Shown: piece after piece, positions 1-8,532 of the stretch
How positions within the stretch are numbered: the stretch's first letter is position 1
Layout of the letters: each line of letters opens with the position of its first letter
Source: Micavibrio_B sp964399985
Lineage (GTDB): Bacteria > Pseudomonadota > Alphaproteobacteria > Micavibrionales > Micavibrionaceae
Reading direction: 5' to 3'
Length of the DNA stretch: 64,000 nt
NCBI GenBank assembly: GCA_964399985.1
Contig: CAYNRY010000002.1
Location: forward strand, 496,001-560,000
Notes under the pieces: generated by a model
What the model was told of the DNA's origin: nothing
The model's database searches: none
What the model saw: the letters and a program-made list of their open reading frames with translations, nothing else
Made by a program: the position numbers and the translations under genes

Positions 1-1335
1 ATAGCGTTTATAAGTATCGGGCAATTCATCAGGGCGATACATCCAGAGGGCAAATGTCGGCGGGCGGATATTGATCTGTGCCATATAACGCATTTTATTC
101 GGACGGCCGGAAACGAGGGGAGGCGGATAGGCGCTAACCTTTCCGTCGAGCCAGCGATTGAGCTTTCCGGTGTTTACGCGCTTGTTCCAGATATCATAGG
201 ATTTTACGGCGGCGGTCATCAAATTATCGAGACCGGTTTCCCGCAATGCTGACATTGGGACAAACGGAATTTCACGCACCTGCGCCAATGAGGTTTCAAG
301 CTGATATTTAAGCTCATCGAGCACTTCGGGTTTATTCTCGATCAAATCCCATTTATTGACACCGATGACCAGCGAGCGGCCTTCATCGATAACATGGGCG
401 GCGATTTGCAAATCCTGTTTTTCAAACATTTTCTGCGCGTCGATCATGACGATGACGATTTGGGAAAGGCGAATGGCGCGCATCGTGTCGGCAACGGCCA
501 TTTCCTCGATCTTGTTATTGACGCGGGCTTTCTTGCGAAGGCCTGCCGTATCGACAAGGCGGAATCTTCGTCCGCCCCATGACCAGTCAGCGGCAATGGC
601 GTCGCGTGTCAAACCGGCCTCAGGTCCTGTAATGACGCGGTCTTCTTCGAGAAGGGCGTTCATCAAGGTTGATTTTCCGGCATTGGGACGCCCGACGATC
701 GCAATCCTGATCGGTTTTTGTTCGTCTTCTTTTTCAATTATTTTTTCGAGATCAAATGCTTCATCACCTTCAAGCTCGTCTAACGCTTCGTCGCGCCAGT
801 GCAGTGAATGATTGGCGAATTTCTGTTCTTCCGTTTCTTCTTCGGGATAGAAAGGCGTCAGGGCAATGTAAAGTTCGTCAATGCCGATCGCATGGATGAC
901 AGAAAATGGTATCGGATCACCAAAGCCGAGAGAATAAGCATCATTACGGGCTTCGTCGCCGATCTCGTCATTATCACTTTTATTGGCCAGCAGGATAACA
1001 GGTTTGTTTTGAGAGCGCAGCCATTCGCCGAAATGCTCATCCAGCATGGTCACGCCGGTACGGCCATCGATCATAAACAAAACGACATCGGCCATGCCAA
1101 GCGCTTGCTCGGTCTGGCGGCGCATGCGGCCCTGAATGGAATCGTCGAATTTTTCTTCCAGACCTGCGGTATCGATGACGCGGATTTTCCGGTCAAGGAT
1201 TGAGCCTTCCGCTTCGCGCCAGTCACGCGTTACGCCGGGCGTATCATCGATGATCGCGAGTTGTTTTTTGGTCAGGCGGTTGAAGAGAGTGGATTTTCCG
1301 ACATTCGGGCGTCCAACGATGGCAACTGTAAGCAT
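1..1335 (-). CDS. der: GTPase Der (EngA), C-terminus cut by window edge
   Basis: Double-domain ribosome-assembly GTPase that acts on the 50S subunit. The ATG is at 1335-1333 and the frame stays open to base 1, so about 445 codons are visible and only the end of the C-terminal KH-like domain is missing. Two complete G domains are seen: the first has GRPNVGKS right after the N-terminus and DTAGLE, and the second has GRPNAGKS and DTAGLRRKARV. An acidic linker rich in Glu and Asp joins them. The gene follows bamB by only 4 bases, and the order TPR protein-bamB-der matches the yfgM-bamB-der cluster of many proteobacteria, so an operon is likely. Confidence 0.97.
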   Translation of the reverse strand, partial: MLTVAIVGRPNVGKSTLFNRLTKKQLAIIDDTPGVTRDWREAEGSILDRKIRVIDTAGLEEKFDDSIQGRMRRQTEQALGMADVVLFMIDGRTGVTMLDEHFGEWLRSQNKPVILLANKSDNDEIGDEARNDAYSLGFGDPIPFSVIHAIGIDELYIALTPFYPEEETEEQKFANHSLHWRDEALDELEGDEAFDLEKIIEKEDEQKPIRIAIVGRPNAGKSTLMNALLEEDRVITGPEAGLTRDAIAADWSWGGRRFRLVDTAGLRKKARVNNKIEEMAVADTMRAIRLSQIVIVMIDAQKMFEKQDLQIAAHVIDEGRSLVIGVNKWDLIENKPEVLDELKYQLETSLAQVREIPFVPMSALRETGLDNLMTAAVKSYDIWNKRVNTGKLNRWLDGKVSAYPPPLVSGRPNKMRYMAQINIRPPTFALWMYRPDELPDTYKRY

Positions 1336-1339
1336 AGTT

Positions 1340-2671
1340 TTATTGGTACGCGTAGAGCGTTCCTTCCTGAGTAAGTAAAAGAAGTGTCCCGCTGGCAACG
1401 ATGGGTGGAACAGCGACGGTATCGTCGAGTTTCATGCGGCGGATAATTTCTCCGGTGTTGGGATCGATCTCCAGTAGATTGCCTTCGGGTCCAGTGACGA
1501 TCAGGCGCCCACCGGCAAGCACAGGGCCGTTCCAGAGAAGACCCAGGCGGCTCGCCTCTTCCTCAACATAGCCGGAGAGCGGGCGAACCCAGGCTACCGT
1601 GCCGGAATCGCGAGTCATGGCAACCAGCTCGCTATTGGCGCTTAAGACAAAGATCATATTGCCGACAACCCAGGGCGTTTCTGTGCCGGACATTTCTTTT
1701 TCCCAGACGCGCTGGCCAGAGTTTAAGTCGATCGCGACCATCTTGCCGCCGAAGCTGATGGCAAAAGCCATATCTTTATCGATGACCGGCAGGCCTTGAA
1801 TATCGGGCAGGGCAGAAAGGCCGCCAACGCGTGTTGTCGGAGACAGATCGTCTTGCCAAACGACAGAGCCGTTGCCGACGCGCAGTGCCATAATCTCACC
1901 AGAAGAGAAAGCAGGTACGACAACGTCATTATTGACCGCAGGGCTTGCCGCGCCGACGATACCGGCCACTTCGCTGAGCGCCTGATAATCCCACAGCTGC
2001 TTGCCGTCATTGGCATCATAAGCGACGATTTTGTTTTCCAGCGTCACGACGAAAACGCGGTCGTTCAAAATAGACGGCGCGGCGCGGGACGGAGATGACA
2101 TCTTCTGTTTCCAGATCGTTTTGCCATCGGCGGGATTGAGAGCGAGAAGTTCGTTATAGCCGCTCGTGACGAATAATTTGCCGGAAGAAAAAGCAAGGCC
2201 GCCGGAGATTACGTCTTCGTCTTCTTTTTCAGGACGAACCGATTGCTCCCATAGTTCCTTGCCGGTTTTTAAGTCGAAAGCTCGCACATCACCTTCGGTA
2301 TCGAGGGTGAATACCTGTTTATCAAAAACGACAGGCTGGGCGATCAAGGGCAGCTTGGTTTGTGAGCCTTCACCGATATCGGCGCTCCAGATCTTTTTCA
2401 GGGCGGCATTATTCAGCGCCAGATTTTGCATTGTATGGTTTGGATATCCGCCTGCTTGCGGCCAGAATTCATTCTTCCAAGGCTCTGGCGACACGAAGCC
2501 GGAAGATTTCATTTCATTGTCTTTCGGCTCCAGATTTTTCTGAAGTTCCAAAACGGAGATACGCTCGCCCGGCAGCGGGACTTTATCGTCTTTCGATTCA
2601 AACCAGCTACAGGCGGAAAGGGAGAAGGCGGTACAGGTGGCCAGTAATGTAATGCGTGAAAAGGATTTCAT
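1340..2671 (-). CDS. bamB: BamB-like outer membrane assembly lipoprotein (PQQ beta-propeller)
   Basis: Probable lipoprotein subunit of the BAM complex, which inserts beta-barrel proteins into the outer membrane. It has 443 residues. The N-terminus is a lipoprotein signal ending in the lipobox LSAC, with Cys about residue 21. The rest is a series of PQQ-like blades with repeated patterns such as DLKTGKELWEQ, NPADGKTIWKQ and DANDGKQLWDY. Its start codon overlaps the stop of the upstream TPR gene in a TAATG arrangement, and der follows 4 bases later, which points to one transcript and translational coupling. The family assignment rests on propeller repeats, lipobox and gene order; an unrelated PQQ-repeat lipoprotein is the only real alternative. 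Confidence 0.9.
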   Translation of the reverse strand: MKSFSRITLLATCTAFSLSACSWFESKDDKVPLPGERISVLELQKNLEPKDNEMKSSGFVSPEPWKNEFWPQAGGYPNHTMQNLALNNAALKKIWSADIGEGSQTKLPLIAQPVVFDKQVFTLDTEGDVRAFDLKTGKELWEQSVRPEKEDEDVISGGLAFSSGKLFVTSGYNELLALNPADGKTIWKQKMSSPSRAAPSILNDRVFVVTLENKIVAYDANDGKQLWDYQALSEVAGIVGAASPAVNNDVVVPAFSSGEIMALRVGNGSVVWQDDLSPTTRVGGLSALPDIQGLPVIDKDMAFAISFGGKMVAIDLNSGQRVWEKEMSGTETPWVVGNMIFVLSANSELVAMTRDSGTVAWVRPLSGYVEEEASRLGLLWNGPVLAGGRLIVTGPEGNLLEIDPNTGEIIRRMKLDDTVAVPPIVASGTLLLLTQEGTLYAYQ

Positions 2672-3330
2672 TATTTTTTCTCCGATAATTTCAATTCATA
2701 CACCGACAGCAAGGCCGCGGCGCGCTGTTTGATGGATTCCGTAATGTCGTCACGGCCAGAGATTGTTTTCAAATCAGAGACGGCGCCTGAAAAATCATTA
2801 TTTTTTTCGCCTTTTAAAAAGGCGCTCATAAACAAGGCTTCGCCCGCCCAAGGTGATTTTTTATTGTCGGCGATGGGTTTGAGTTCCTTGATTAAATCAT
2901 CAGCCTTGGCATCGACTTTTAAATCCAGCGTAAGATTTGTTTTTTGCAACGTCGCCAAATCTCTTAAATCCTTGTCGGCGGATTTGGTTGCTTGCGCGGC
3001 AGTATACGATTCCAAGGCTCTTTGCTTGTTACCGGATTTCAAATCCAGCGCGGCAGCATTCAAATAAGCTATAACGCGCGGCGTACCGGATTGATGGTCA
3101 GCGCTTGCGGCCAGCGTTTCGGCAGGTTTGTCGCTTTGCATCGCGGCCATGATGGCATCGGTGCTTTTCTGGTTCTGGCTGTGCTGCCAGCTATTCCATG
3201 ACGCAAAAGCCGCCGTGCCAAGGATAAGAGCGGTGATGCCCGTAACAATCGCCGTTTTATGTTCGTCCCATAGACGTTTCATGTTATCGGCGCGGACCGC
3301 CTCATCGACTTCGCGTAGCAAATTAGCCAT
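2671..3330 (-). CDS. YfgM-like TPR membrane protein
   Basis: About 219 residues, single-pass inner-membrane protein with a periplasmic TPR-like domain. Homologues such as YfgM associate with the Sec translocon and envelope chaperones. I chose the ATG at 3330 because AAAGGA lies 8 bases upstream and the protein then begins MANLLREVDEAV, typical of the family. A longer open frame exists to 3423 but has no such signal. A cytoplasmic segment of about 25 residues precedes a hydrophobic helix (TAIVTGITALILGTAAFASW), and then an Ala/Lys-rich helical region follows. It is first in the operon with bamB and der. Confidence 0.82.
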   Translation of the reverse strand: MANLLREVDEAVRADNMKRLWDEHKTAIVTGITALILGTAAFASWNSWQHSQNQKSTDAIMAAMQSDKPAETLAASADHQSGTPRVIAYLNAAALDLKSGNKQRALESYTAAQATKSADKDLRDLATLQKTNLTLDLKVDAKADDLIKELKPIADNKKSPWAGEALFMSAFLKGEKNNDFSGAVSDLKTISGRDDITESIKQRAAALLSVYELKLSEKK

Positions 3331-3437
3331 GACAATTTCCTTTAAAATATTGGATAGGTTAGGTTTTAATGGAGGGAGGCCGCAGGAACAAGAGAAAGGT
3401 TTTTGGCGCGTGCGAATTATCATGGTAAAATAGGGCT

Positions 3438-3809
3438 ATGCAGCAAAAACAGGCTTTCCCGGGTAATGGATATACCCGCCAAGAATTTAATGCCATTTTC
3501 CAGGTCTATAGCCGGAACGTTTATGACGGCTTTTTTCGCGATTTCTCCTTTGGCGAAGTAAACGGGCGTTATTTAATGGCGTTTCGGGAACAGGCTGGAA
3601 AAACGCCGCTTTTGACTATCGAGAAGAAAGTTCTGGGGCCGGATCGGGTTCTATTCACGGCAAAAGATGGCGATGGCCGAGAAGTCGCTCGCTCGGAAAA
3701 GCTCGATTCTTTCACTCGACAGATGAGTCTATTCATTGAAAAAGTTAAAATGGAGCGCGAAGGGCTATACAAAAGTGGGGCGGATAAAATTGTTGGGTAT
3801 ATGAAATAA
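3438..3809 (+). CDS. Small conserved protein, possibly DUF2794-like
   Basis: A 123-residue soluble protein with no signal peptide or membrane helix. The central part, with FNAIFQVYSRNVYDGFFRDF followed by a strand-rich section containing FREQAGKTPLLTIEKK, resembles what I remember of the alphaproteobacterial DUF2794 family (a YGR-x-VA-x-GEWRDYAI-like core and an IEK motif). This is a pattern match from memory only. The last third is a charged helix. It is divergent from the yfgM-like gene, about 107 bases away. Function unknown. Confidence 0.6.
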   Translation: MQQKQAFPGNGYTRQEFNAIFQVYSRNVYDGFFRDFSFGEVNGRYLMAFREQAGKTPLLTIEKKVLGPDRVLFTAKDGDGREVARSEKLDSFTRQMSLFIEKVKMEREGLYKSGADKIVGYMK

Positions 3810-3847
3810 TAGTTGTAACTAGTGTAACAATTCCATAACTTTTAATT

Positions 3848-4216
3848 ATGCGTAATGTTTTTCAATCAGTTTCGAATCTCAAAACGGAATTTACGGCACA
3901 AGAAAAAACCCTTTTGGGGGATATTGCCATGGATTTCAGAGACAAGGGAATTCACGCTAGATTTTGTCTCTTTCCCCAATCTCAAACCGCTCTGGCTAAG
4001 TTTATCGATTTTGAGACAGGCGAACAGTATATTCATATTTCAAAACATCGCCAGCAGGGCATTGTAGAATATAAGGTCAGTCATAGCTCGAAGCCGCCCG
4101 AAACTTATCTCAATTTTCAAGATGTCCTGATTGACTGCAAAAATTACATTGCAGCAAAAAATGCCGTTCCAATAGAGACTGCAATCATCAGTTTGCAGTC
4201 ATATCGCAAGGGCTAG
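3848..4216 (+). CDS. Hypothetical protein
   Basis: A 122-residue soluble protein that I do not recognise. It has no signal peptide or membrane helix. A mixed alpha/beta composition is likely, with a C-terminal helix (CKNYIAAKNAVPIETAIISL). It begins 38 bases after the previous small gene on the same strand, and its end overlaps the end of the convergent HMA-protein gene by 4 bases. No clear Shine-Dalgarno sequence precedes the ATG (the upstream bases are AT-rich), so the start is uncertain. Confidence 0.55.
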   Translation: MRNVFQSVSNLKTEFTAQEKTLLGDIAMDFRDKGIHARFCLFPQSQTALAKFIDFETGEQYIHISKHRQQGIVEYKVSHSSKPPETYLNFQDVLIDCKNYIAAKNAVPIETAIISLQSYRKG

Positions 4217-4527
4217 GATTTTTTATTGCAGGCATGATCAATGCTGACCAGTTTATATCCTGAATAATCAATATTTTTAGCAATCTCCGTATCCTCTATA
4301 GATGTTCCGGGTTTCATCAAAATCGTTACCTTTTTCGTGGTCAGGTCTATTTTAACGTCGGAAACATTTTCATTCTTCTTAAAAGTCTTGATCAATCCTT
4401 GAGCACAGAAATCGCAAACCATGCCATCGACCACGGCAATAGATTGAGGTTGGGTGCATATTGTTTCAGCAGCGAAGGCGGGAGAGATAAAAAGTAAAAG
4501 CGTAAGAGAGAGAATAATTTTTTTCAT
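4213..4527 (-). CDS. Exported heavy-metal-associated (HMA) domain protein
   Basis: A 104-residue protein with a cleavable signal peptide (ending AFAAE, about residue 20) and one HMA fold carrying the metal-binding CxxC as GMVCDFC. The pattern is that of MerP/CopZ-type carriers, which bind soft metals such as Cu(I) or Hg(II), and export to the periplasm is predicted. The strand VSDVKIDLTTKKVTILMKPG matches the second half of the ferredoxin-like fold. It sits 9 bases downstream of the outer-membrane-type gene at 4537-5184 on the same strand, so the two are probably co-transcribed and functionally linked. The metal is not decidable from sequence. Confidence 0.85.
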   Translation of the reverse strand: MKKIILSLTLLLFISPAFAAETICTQPQSIAVVDGMVCDFCAQGLIKTFKKNENVSDVKIDLTTKKVTILMKPGTSIEDTEIAKNIDYSGYKLVSIDHACNKKS

Positions 4528-4536
4528 GTCAGTTTC

Positions 4537-5184
4537 CTAAAATTGATGCGTGTAGTTGAATAATACCGTGCCTTGATTGCTAATCCCGGCTTCCACAAGA
4601 TTCGTGCCCTTAAAGAGGCGAACCAAGGGTGTTATTTCGAAGTGATGCTTTCCTTCAGGGCGGTGATCGGTTTGAAGCATTAGCCATGTGTGAAGGTCAC
4701 CAGCTTCACCGATGTAAGGCGCTACACCGAACCGGATGCTTTGTGAGAATTCGCTGTCGATATCTCCAGCATAGGTGAGTTTATTCTGGTAGTTGGTAAA
4801 AAAGCGGCGGTTTTCCCAATCAGCTTCGATTCCAGTAAAGGCGGCCAGAGATGTATCATTGGTGCCGTTATCAAGGGCATAACCCAGGCCATTGAGTAAA
4901 TAAAGATTGGCTTGTGCATCAGGCTGGTTGTCGCGCCATAGGCGGTTATTCATCGTTAATGTGTGAATCTGGTAATTATTGGCGCGGTCGTATTCCGAGC
5001 GTACGCCTAAAGCTATTGTGGGATCGAGGGTATAATCAAGCTGGGCCGCATTACGCGTACCGTCATTTTCGGTCATAAACATCCAACCGCCCGGATAAGA
5101 AATTGGTCTTGCCCATGCCTTTACGGGAGCAGCGCCAGAGCTTATGATTGCCGACAGGCAGATAAGGCCTATATATTTCTTCAC
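4537..5184 (-). CDS. Outer-membrane-type beta-rich protein next to HMA protein
   Basis: About 215 residues starting at a GTG (5184) that has AAGGGAA upstream. This start gives a clean signal peptide (VKKYIGLICLSAIISSGAAP). The upstream ATG at 5217 would add 11 polar residues before it. The mature part alternates polar and aromatic residues in beta strands and ends FNYTHQF, with a C-terminal Phe as is common for outer-membrane barrels. It has no catalytic motif. Its tight pairing with the HMA-domain gene suggests a role in metal handling, but that is inference. Confidence 0.65.
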   Translation of the reverse strand: MKKYIGLICLSAIISSGAAPVKAWARPISYPGGWMFMTENDGTRNAAQLDYTLDPTIALGVRSEYDRANNYQIHTLTMNNRLWRDNQPDAQANLYLLNGLGYALDNGTNDTSLAAFTGIEADWENRRFFTNYQNKLTYAGDIDSEFSQSIRFGVAPYIGEAGDLHTWLMLQTDHRPEGKHHFEITPLVRLFKGTNLVEAGISNQGTVLFNYTHQF

Positions 5185-5267
5185 TCTATTTCCCTTAAGT
5201 CCCCTTGATGGGTCCATGTCATTCGTCAGGTAAAGCCGTAAGGTTACACAATATTTAGGAGCATTCC

Positions 5268-6473
5268 ATGTCCAAGATCAAAGTAAAAAATCCAATCGTT
5301 GAAATCGACGGCGATGAAATGACCCGCATCATCTGGGCATGGATCAAGGATTATTTCATCACGCCGTATCTGGATGTCGATTTGAAATATTTCGATTTGT
5401 CCGTTCAAAACCGTGATGCAACCGAAGATAAGGTAACAATTGAAGCCGCTAATGCGATCAAGCAGTACCGCGTCGGTGTTAAATGCGCGACCATTACGCC
5501 TGATGAGGCGCGGGTCAAAGAATTCTCATTGAAGAAAATGTGGAAGTCGCCAAATGGAACCATCCGTAATATTCTGGACGGGACTGTGTTCCGCGAGCCT
5601 ATCATTTGTAAAAATATCCCGAAATATGTACCGGGCTGGACAGCGCCGATCATCGTCGGACGTCATGCATTCGGAGACCAATACAAGGCAACAGATTTAA
5701 AAATCCCGGGACCGGGCAAGCTAACATTGACTTATACACCTGAGGGCGGCGAGCCGGAAGTTCATGATGTGTATGACTTCAAAGGTCCGGGCGTGGCTCT
5801 TGGCATGTATAATGTCGATGAATCGATCGAAGGCTTTGCACGATCCTGTTTTAATTACGCGCTGGCCCGTAACTGCCCGCTTTATATGTCGACCAAGAAT
5901 ACGATTTTAAAAGCTTATGACGGCAAGTTTATCGAGATTTTTGCGAAAGTTTATGAAGAGTTTAAGAGTGAGTTCGAGAAGAACAAGCTGTGGTACGAAC
6001 ACCGTTTGATCGACGATATGGTGGCGTTTGCCATCAAGTCCAATGGCGGTATGGTATGGGCTTGCAAAAACTATGACGGGGACGTCCAGTCCGATATCGT
6101 CGCCCAAGGTTTCGGCTCTCTCGGCCTGATGACGTCCGTCCTTTTGACGCCTGACGGTCAGACGGTCGAGGCGGAAGCGGCGCATGGCACGGTGACGCGC
6201 CATTACCGCGAATATCAAAAAGGAAACGATACATCGACCAACCCGATTGCCTCGATCTTTGCCTGGACGCAAGGGCTCAAATATCGCGGATCTTTTGATG
6301 ATACGCCGGAAGTCGTTGAATTTGCTGATAAACTGGAAAAAGCTTGCGTGGCTACCGTCGAGGCAGGGTACATGACGAAGGATCTGGCCGCTTTGATCGG
6401 CAAGGACCAGGCCTATCTCAATACCAAAGCCTTCATGGAAAAGGTGGCGGAGACCTTGCAGAAAAGCCTATAA
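5268..6473 (+). CDS. icd: NADP-dependent isocitrate dehydrogenase
   Basis: TCA-cycle enzyme that oxidises isocitrate to 2-oxoglutarate and CO2 with NADP+. The 401-residue length and the start KVKNPIVEIDGDEMTRIIW are those of the eukaryote-like homodimeric NADP-IDH subfamily common in alphaproteobacteria, not the E. coli type. Substrate-site sequence SPNGTIRNILDGTVFREPI and the Mg-binding DDMVAFAIKSNGG are present. AGGAG is 5 bases before the ATG. It stands alone, divergent from the gene ending in its leader region. Confidence 0.97.
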   Translation: MSKIKVKNPIVEIDGDEMTRIIWAWIKDYFITPYLDVDLKYFDLSVQNRDATEDKVTIEAANAIKQYRVGVKCATITPDEARVKEFSLKKMWKSPNGTIRNILDGTVFREPIICKNIPKYVPGWTAPIIVGRHAFGDQYKATDLKIPGPGKLTLTYTPEGGEPEVHDVYDFKGPGVALGMYNVDESIEGFARSCFNYALARNCPLYMSTKNTILKAYDGKFIEIFAKVYEEFKSEFEKNKLWYEHRLIDDMVAFAIKSNGGMVWACKNYDGDVQSDIVAQGFGSLGLMTSVLLTPDGQTVEAEAAHGTVTRHYREYQKGNDTSTNPIASIFAWTQGLKYRGSFDDTPEVVEFADKLEKACVATVEAGYMTKDLAALIGKDQAYLNTKAFMEKVAETLQKSL

Positions 6474-6582
6474 TAATTAGGAAAACCATTGACAATGCGG
6501 GGCATTATAGGAGAAAAGTCAGGTGACTCTAACTCCGGAACACGCCCCGTTCTGGAATGTAACTTTACTGACATTGTCACGA

Positions 6583-7677
6583 ATGAAAACCATGAACGCA
6601 AAACTGACCCTTTTCCTTGCAACTGCCATGGCGCTCGGTTTATCCGCAACTGCCGAAGCTGCCTATAATCAGAATTATATAGGCGAGATTAAAACCGTTA
6701 GCGCCAATTATGAAGATACGCTGGTGCATATCGGGCGTGATTACAATATTGGTTTCGTTGAAATGCGTGCAGCCAATCCGCATCTCGATCCATGGATTCC
6801 AGGTGCAGGCGCCAAAGTCGTCGTTCCGACGATGCATCTTTTACCGGATGCTCCAAGGGAGAGCGTCGTTATCAATCTGGCTGAAATGCGTATGTATCAT
6901 TACAAGGTTTTAAACGCGCCACCTGTGACTTATCCTATTGGCATCGGTCGCGATGGTCTTTTAACGCCTATCGGCACGACGACTATCGTTCGTAAAAAAG
7001 CAGGCCCGACATGGACACCGACTGCTCGTATGCGCTCGGAAGATCCGACATTGCCTGTTACGGTTCCACCGGGCCCAGACAATCCGATGGGGACGCATGC
7101 GTTGTATCTCGGTTTTCCGCTTATTGCTATTCATGGTACGAATAAACCTTATGGAATCGGGCGCCGCGTGTCGTCAGGCTGTATTCGTATGTTTCCCGAA
7201 GATATCGGCAAGGTATTCGACGACATGCCGGTCGGCACAAAAATCACAGTCGTAGACCAGCCGATCAAGGCCGCATGGATTGCGGATAAATTCTATCTCG
7301 AAGTGCATCCGACACAAGCGCAGGCGACGATGATGGAAAAAGAAGGCGCGGTGCCAGATTACGAATTATCCGAGCGTGATTTATCCTACATCATGAAGAA
7401 AGCCGGTCCGGGCGTAGAAAAGCTTGATTGGGCTGCCATTCGCAAAGTCGTGAAAGAGCGCAAAGGCTATCCGGTTGCGATTGCCGAGCGGGCGCAGACA
7501 GCGTCAATTGGTAGCGATGGACGCAGTAATAATCCGGATGATAATATCCGCGTCCAAAAAGAAGTAATTCAAAAAGTTGCCGTGCCGGTGAAAAAGGCCG
7601 TGGAAAAAACTGCTATGGTTAAGGAAGTGTCGGTTGAAAAGACAGCTGAACGTAAACCCTTTTATCGGAATAATTAA
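6583..7677 (+). CDS. L,D-transpeptidase (YkuD) with LysM-like module
   Basis: Periplasmic enzyme predicted to form 3-3 peptidoglycan crosslinks or to attach proteins to peptidoglycan. A signal peptide (LTLFLATAMALGLSATAEA) is followed by a LysM-like segment (about residues 35-75), then the YkuD domain with HGTNKPYGIGRRVSSGCIRM, which contains the catalytic His and Cys. The C-terminus is a Lys/Glu/Val-rich tail, probably unstructured. The start is uncertain. ATG at 6583 or 6592 gives a normal signal peptide, while a GTG at 6523 with AGGAG nearby would add 20 residues. A terminator follows at 7717-7756. Confidence 0.9.
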   Translation: MKTMNAKLTLFLATAMALGLSATAEAAYNQNYIGEIKTVSANYEDTLVHIGRDYNIGFVEMRAANPHLDPWIPGAGAKVVVPTMHLLPDAPRESVVINLAEMRMYHYKVLNAPPVTYPIGIGRDGLLTPIGTTTIVRKKAGPTWTPTARMRSEDPTLPVTVPPGPDNPMGTHALYLGFPLIAIHGTNKPYGIGRRVSSGCIRMFPEDIGKVFDDMPVGTKITVVDQPIKAAWIADKFYLEVHPTQAQATMMEKEGAVPDYELSERDLSYIMKKAGPGVEKLDWAAIRKVVKERKGYPVAIAERAQTASIGSDGRSNNPDDNIRVQKEVIQKVAVPVKKAVEKTAMVKEVSVEKTAERKPFYRNN

Positions 7678-7716
7678 TTAGTCTCCTGCCTTCGCAGTAA
7701 ATGACAATTTCTGCAA

Positions 7717-7756
7717 TAAAAAGACCGCTTCTCAAAAAGAGGAGCGGTCTTTAAAT
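7717..7756. terminator. Bidirectional rho-independent terminator
   Basis: Inverted repeat AAGACCGCTTCTC / GAGGAGCGGTCTT (one G-T pair) around an AAAAA loop, flanked by A-run and T-run. It lies between the end of the L,D-transpeptidase gene and the end of a convergent small lipoprotein gene, so it can serve both. Confidence 0.85.
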
Positions 7757-7774
7757 TTTAGCAGAGAAAAAGGA

Positions 7775-7903
7775 TTACTTTGTAACCGATTTTTCCATTA
7801 CTGTGCTGCCGTGTGTTGTTGTTTCGCTGCTGTTTGCTGTTTCGCAAGCAGAAAGCGCAGCAACAGAAGCGAGCAGGCATACAGCCATTGCGAGTTTCTT
7901 CAT
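7775..7903 (-). CDS. Small lipoprotein (42 aa), copy 1 of a tandem pair
   Basis: A 42-codon gene. The protein starts MKKLAMAVCLLASVAALSAC, a complete lipoprotein signal with the lipobox LSAC, and the mature part is only about 23 polar residues ending MEKSVTK. AAGGAG lies 8 bases before the ATG at 7903. The signal and the last residues resemble those of the next gene upstream (8159-8347), so the two look like diverged duplicates. It has a separate terminator downstream. Function unknown; it resembles entericidin-like mini-lipoproteins in size only. Confidence 0.78.
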   Translation of the reverse strand: MKKLAMAVCLLASVAALSACETANSSETTTHGSTVMEKSVTK

Positions 7904-8102
7904 ATCTGTGTCTCCTTAAAGTTTTTTATATTTCCTTGAACTCTCTTCGAATGTGCAAAGAATTATAATTCCAGTGCTACTGGTTAAGCTCTTGTTATTC
8001 AAGAGCCTATATGCAGATTTGCCACAGTTATCAGGAAAAAGTTCCGATCTGTTGCATAAAAGCCGCAATCTTGTCCTTTGGCCTGCAAATTGATTTAGGT
8101 AT

Positions 8103-8138
8103 TAAAAAAGGCTGCCTGATGAACAGGACAGCCTTTTA
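8103..8138 (-). terminator. Terminator of small lipoprotein copy 2
   Basis: Hairpin AAAAGGCTG-CCTG / CAGG-A-CAGCCTTTT with a short loop. On the minus strand it ends in a T-run and lies 20 bases after the stop of the lipoprotein gene at 8159-8347. Confidence 0.75.
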
Positions 8139-8158
8139 AATTCGATATTTCGAAAAAA

Positions 8159-8347
8159 TTACTTCGTAACTTTTCTTTCGAATACTGGCTCAGCAGACTG
8201 AACAGGAGCAGCAGCTTGCGTTGCGCCAGCTGTGCGTTCTGTGGAGTATGGAGGTTGTGTATCGACATAGCCGTCGCCTGAAGAATCACAAGCGGAAAGA
8301 GCAGCGACAGAAGCTACGAGAGCCAAAGAAGCGATCAGTTTTTTCAT
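8159..8347 (-). CDS. Small lipoprotein (62 aa), copy 2 of a tandem pair
   Basis: Starts at the ATG at 8347 (MKKLIASLALVASVAALSAC), with AGGA about 9 bases upstream. An ATG at 8362 would add only five residues. The lipobox LSAC is identical to that of the gene at 7775-7903, and the C-terminus ends RKVTK against KSVTK. The mature region is rich in Ser, Thr, Gln and Ala and has no recognisable domain. The separate terminator and the gap between the copies suggest two independent transcripts. Function unknown. Confidence 0.75.
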   Translation of the reverse strand: MKKLIASLALVASVAALSACDSSGDGYVDTQPPYSTERTAGATQAAAPVQSAEPVFERKVTK

Positions 8348-8532
8348 GGTAGAAATCCTCATAGAGGTTGGTGGTTAATGTAATTAAAGAAATTACTCTT
8401 CGAAGAGAGCAAAACCTGTAATGTTTATACACGAGTGGAATCAGTCTTCAAGCCTGTAACTAAAAGATTTTTTGAAATTATTTACGGAACTTTTTGTTAC
8501 TACGGAAATGCTTTTGGAATATCGCAAATGAT

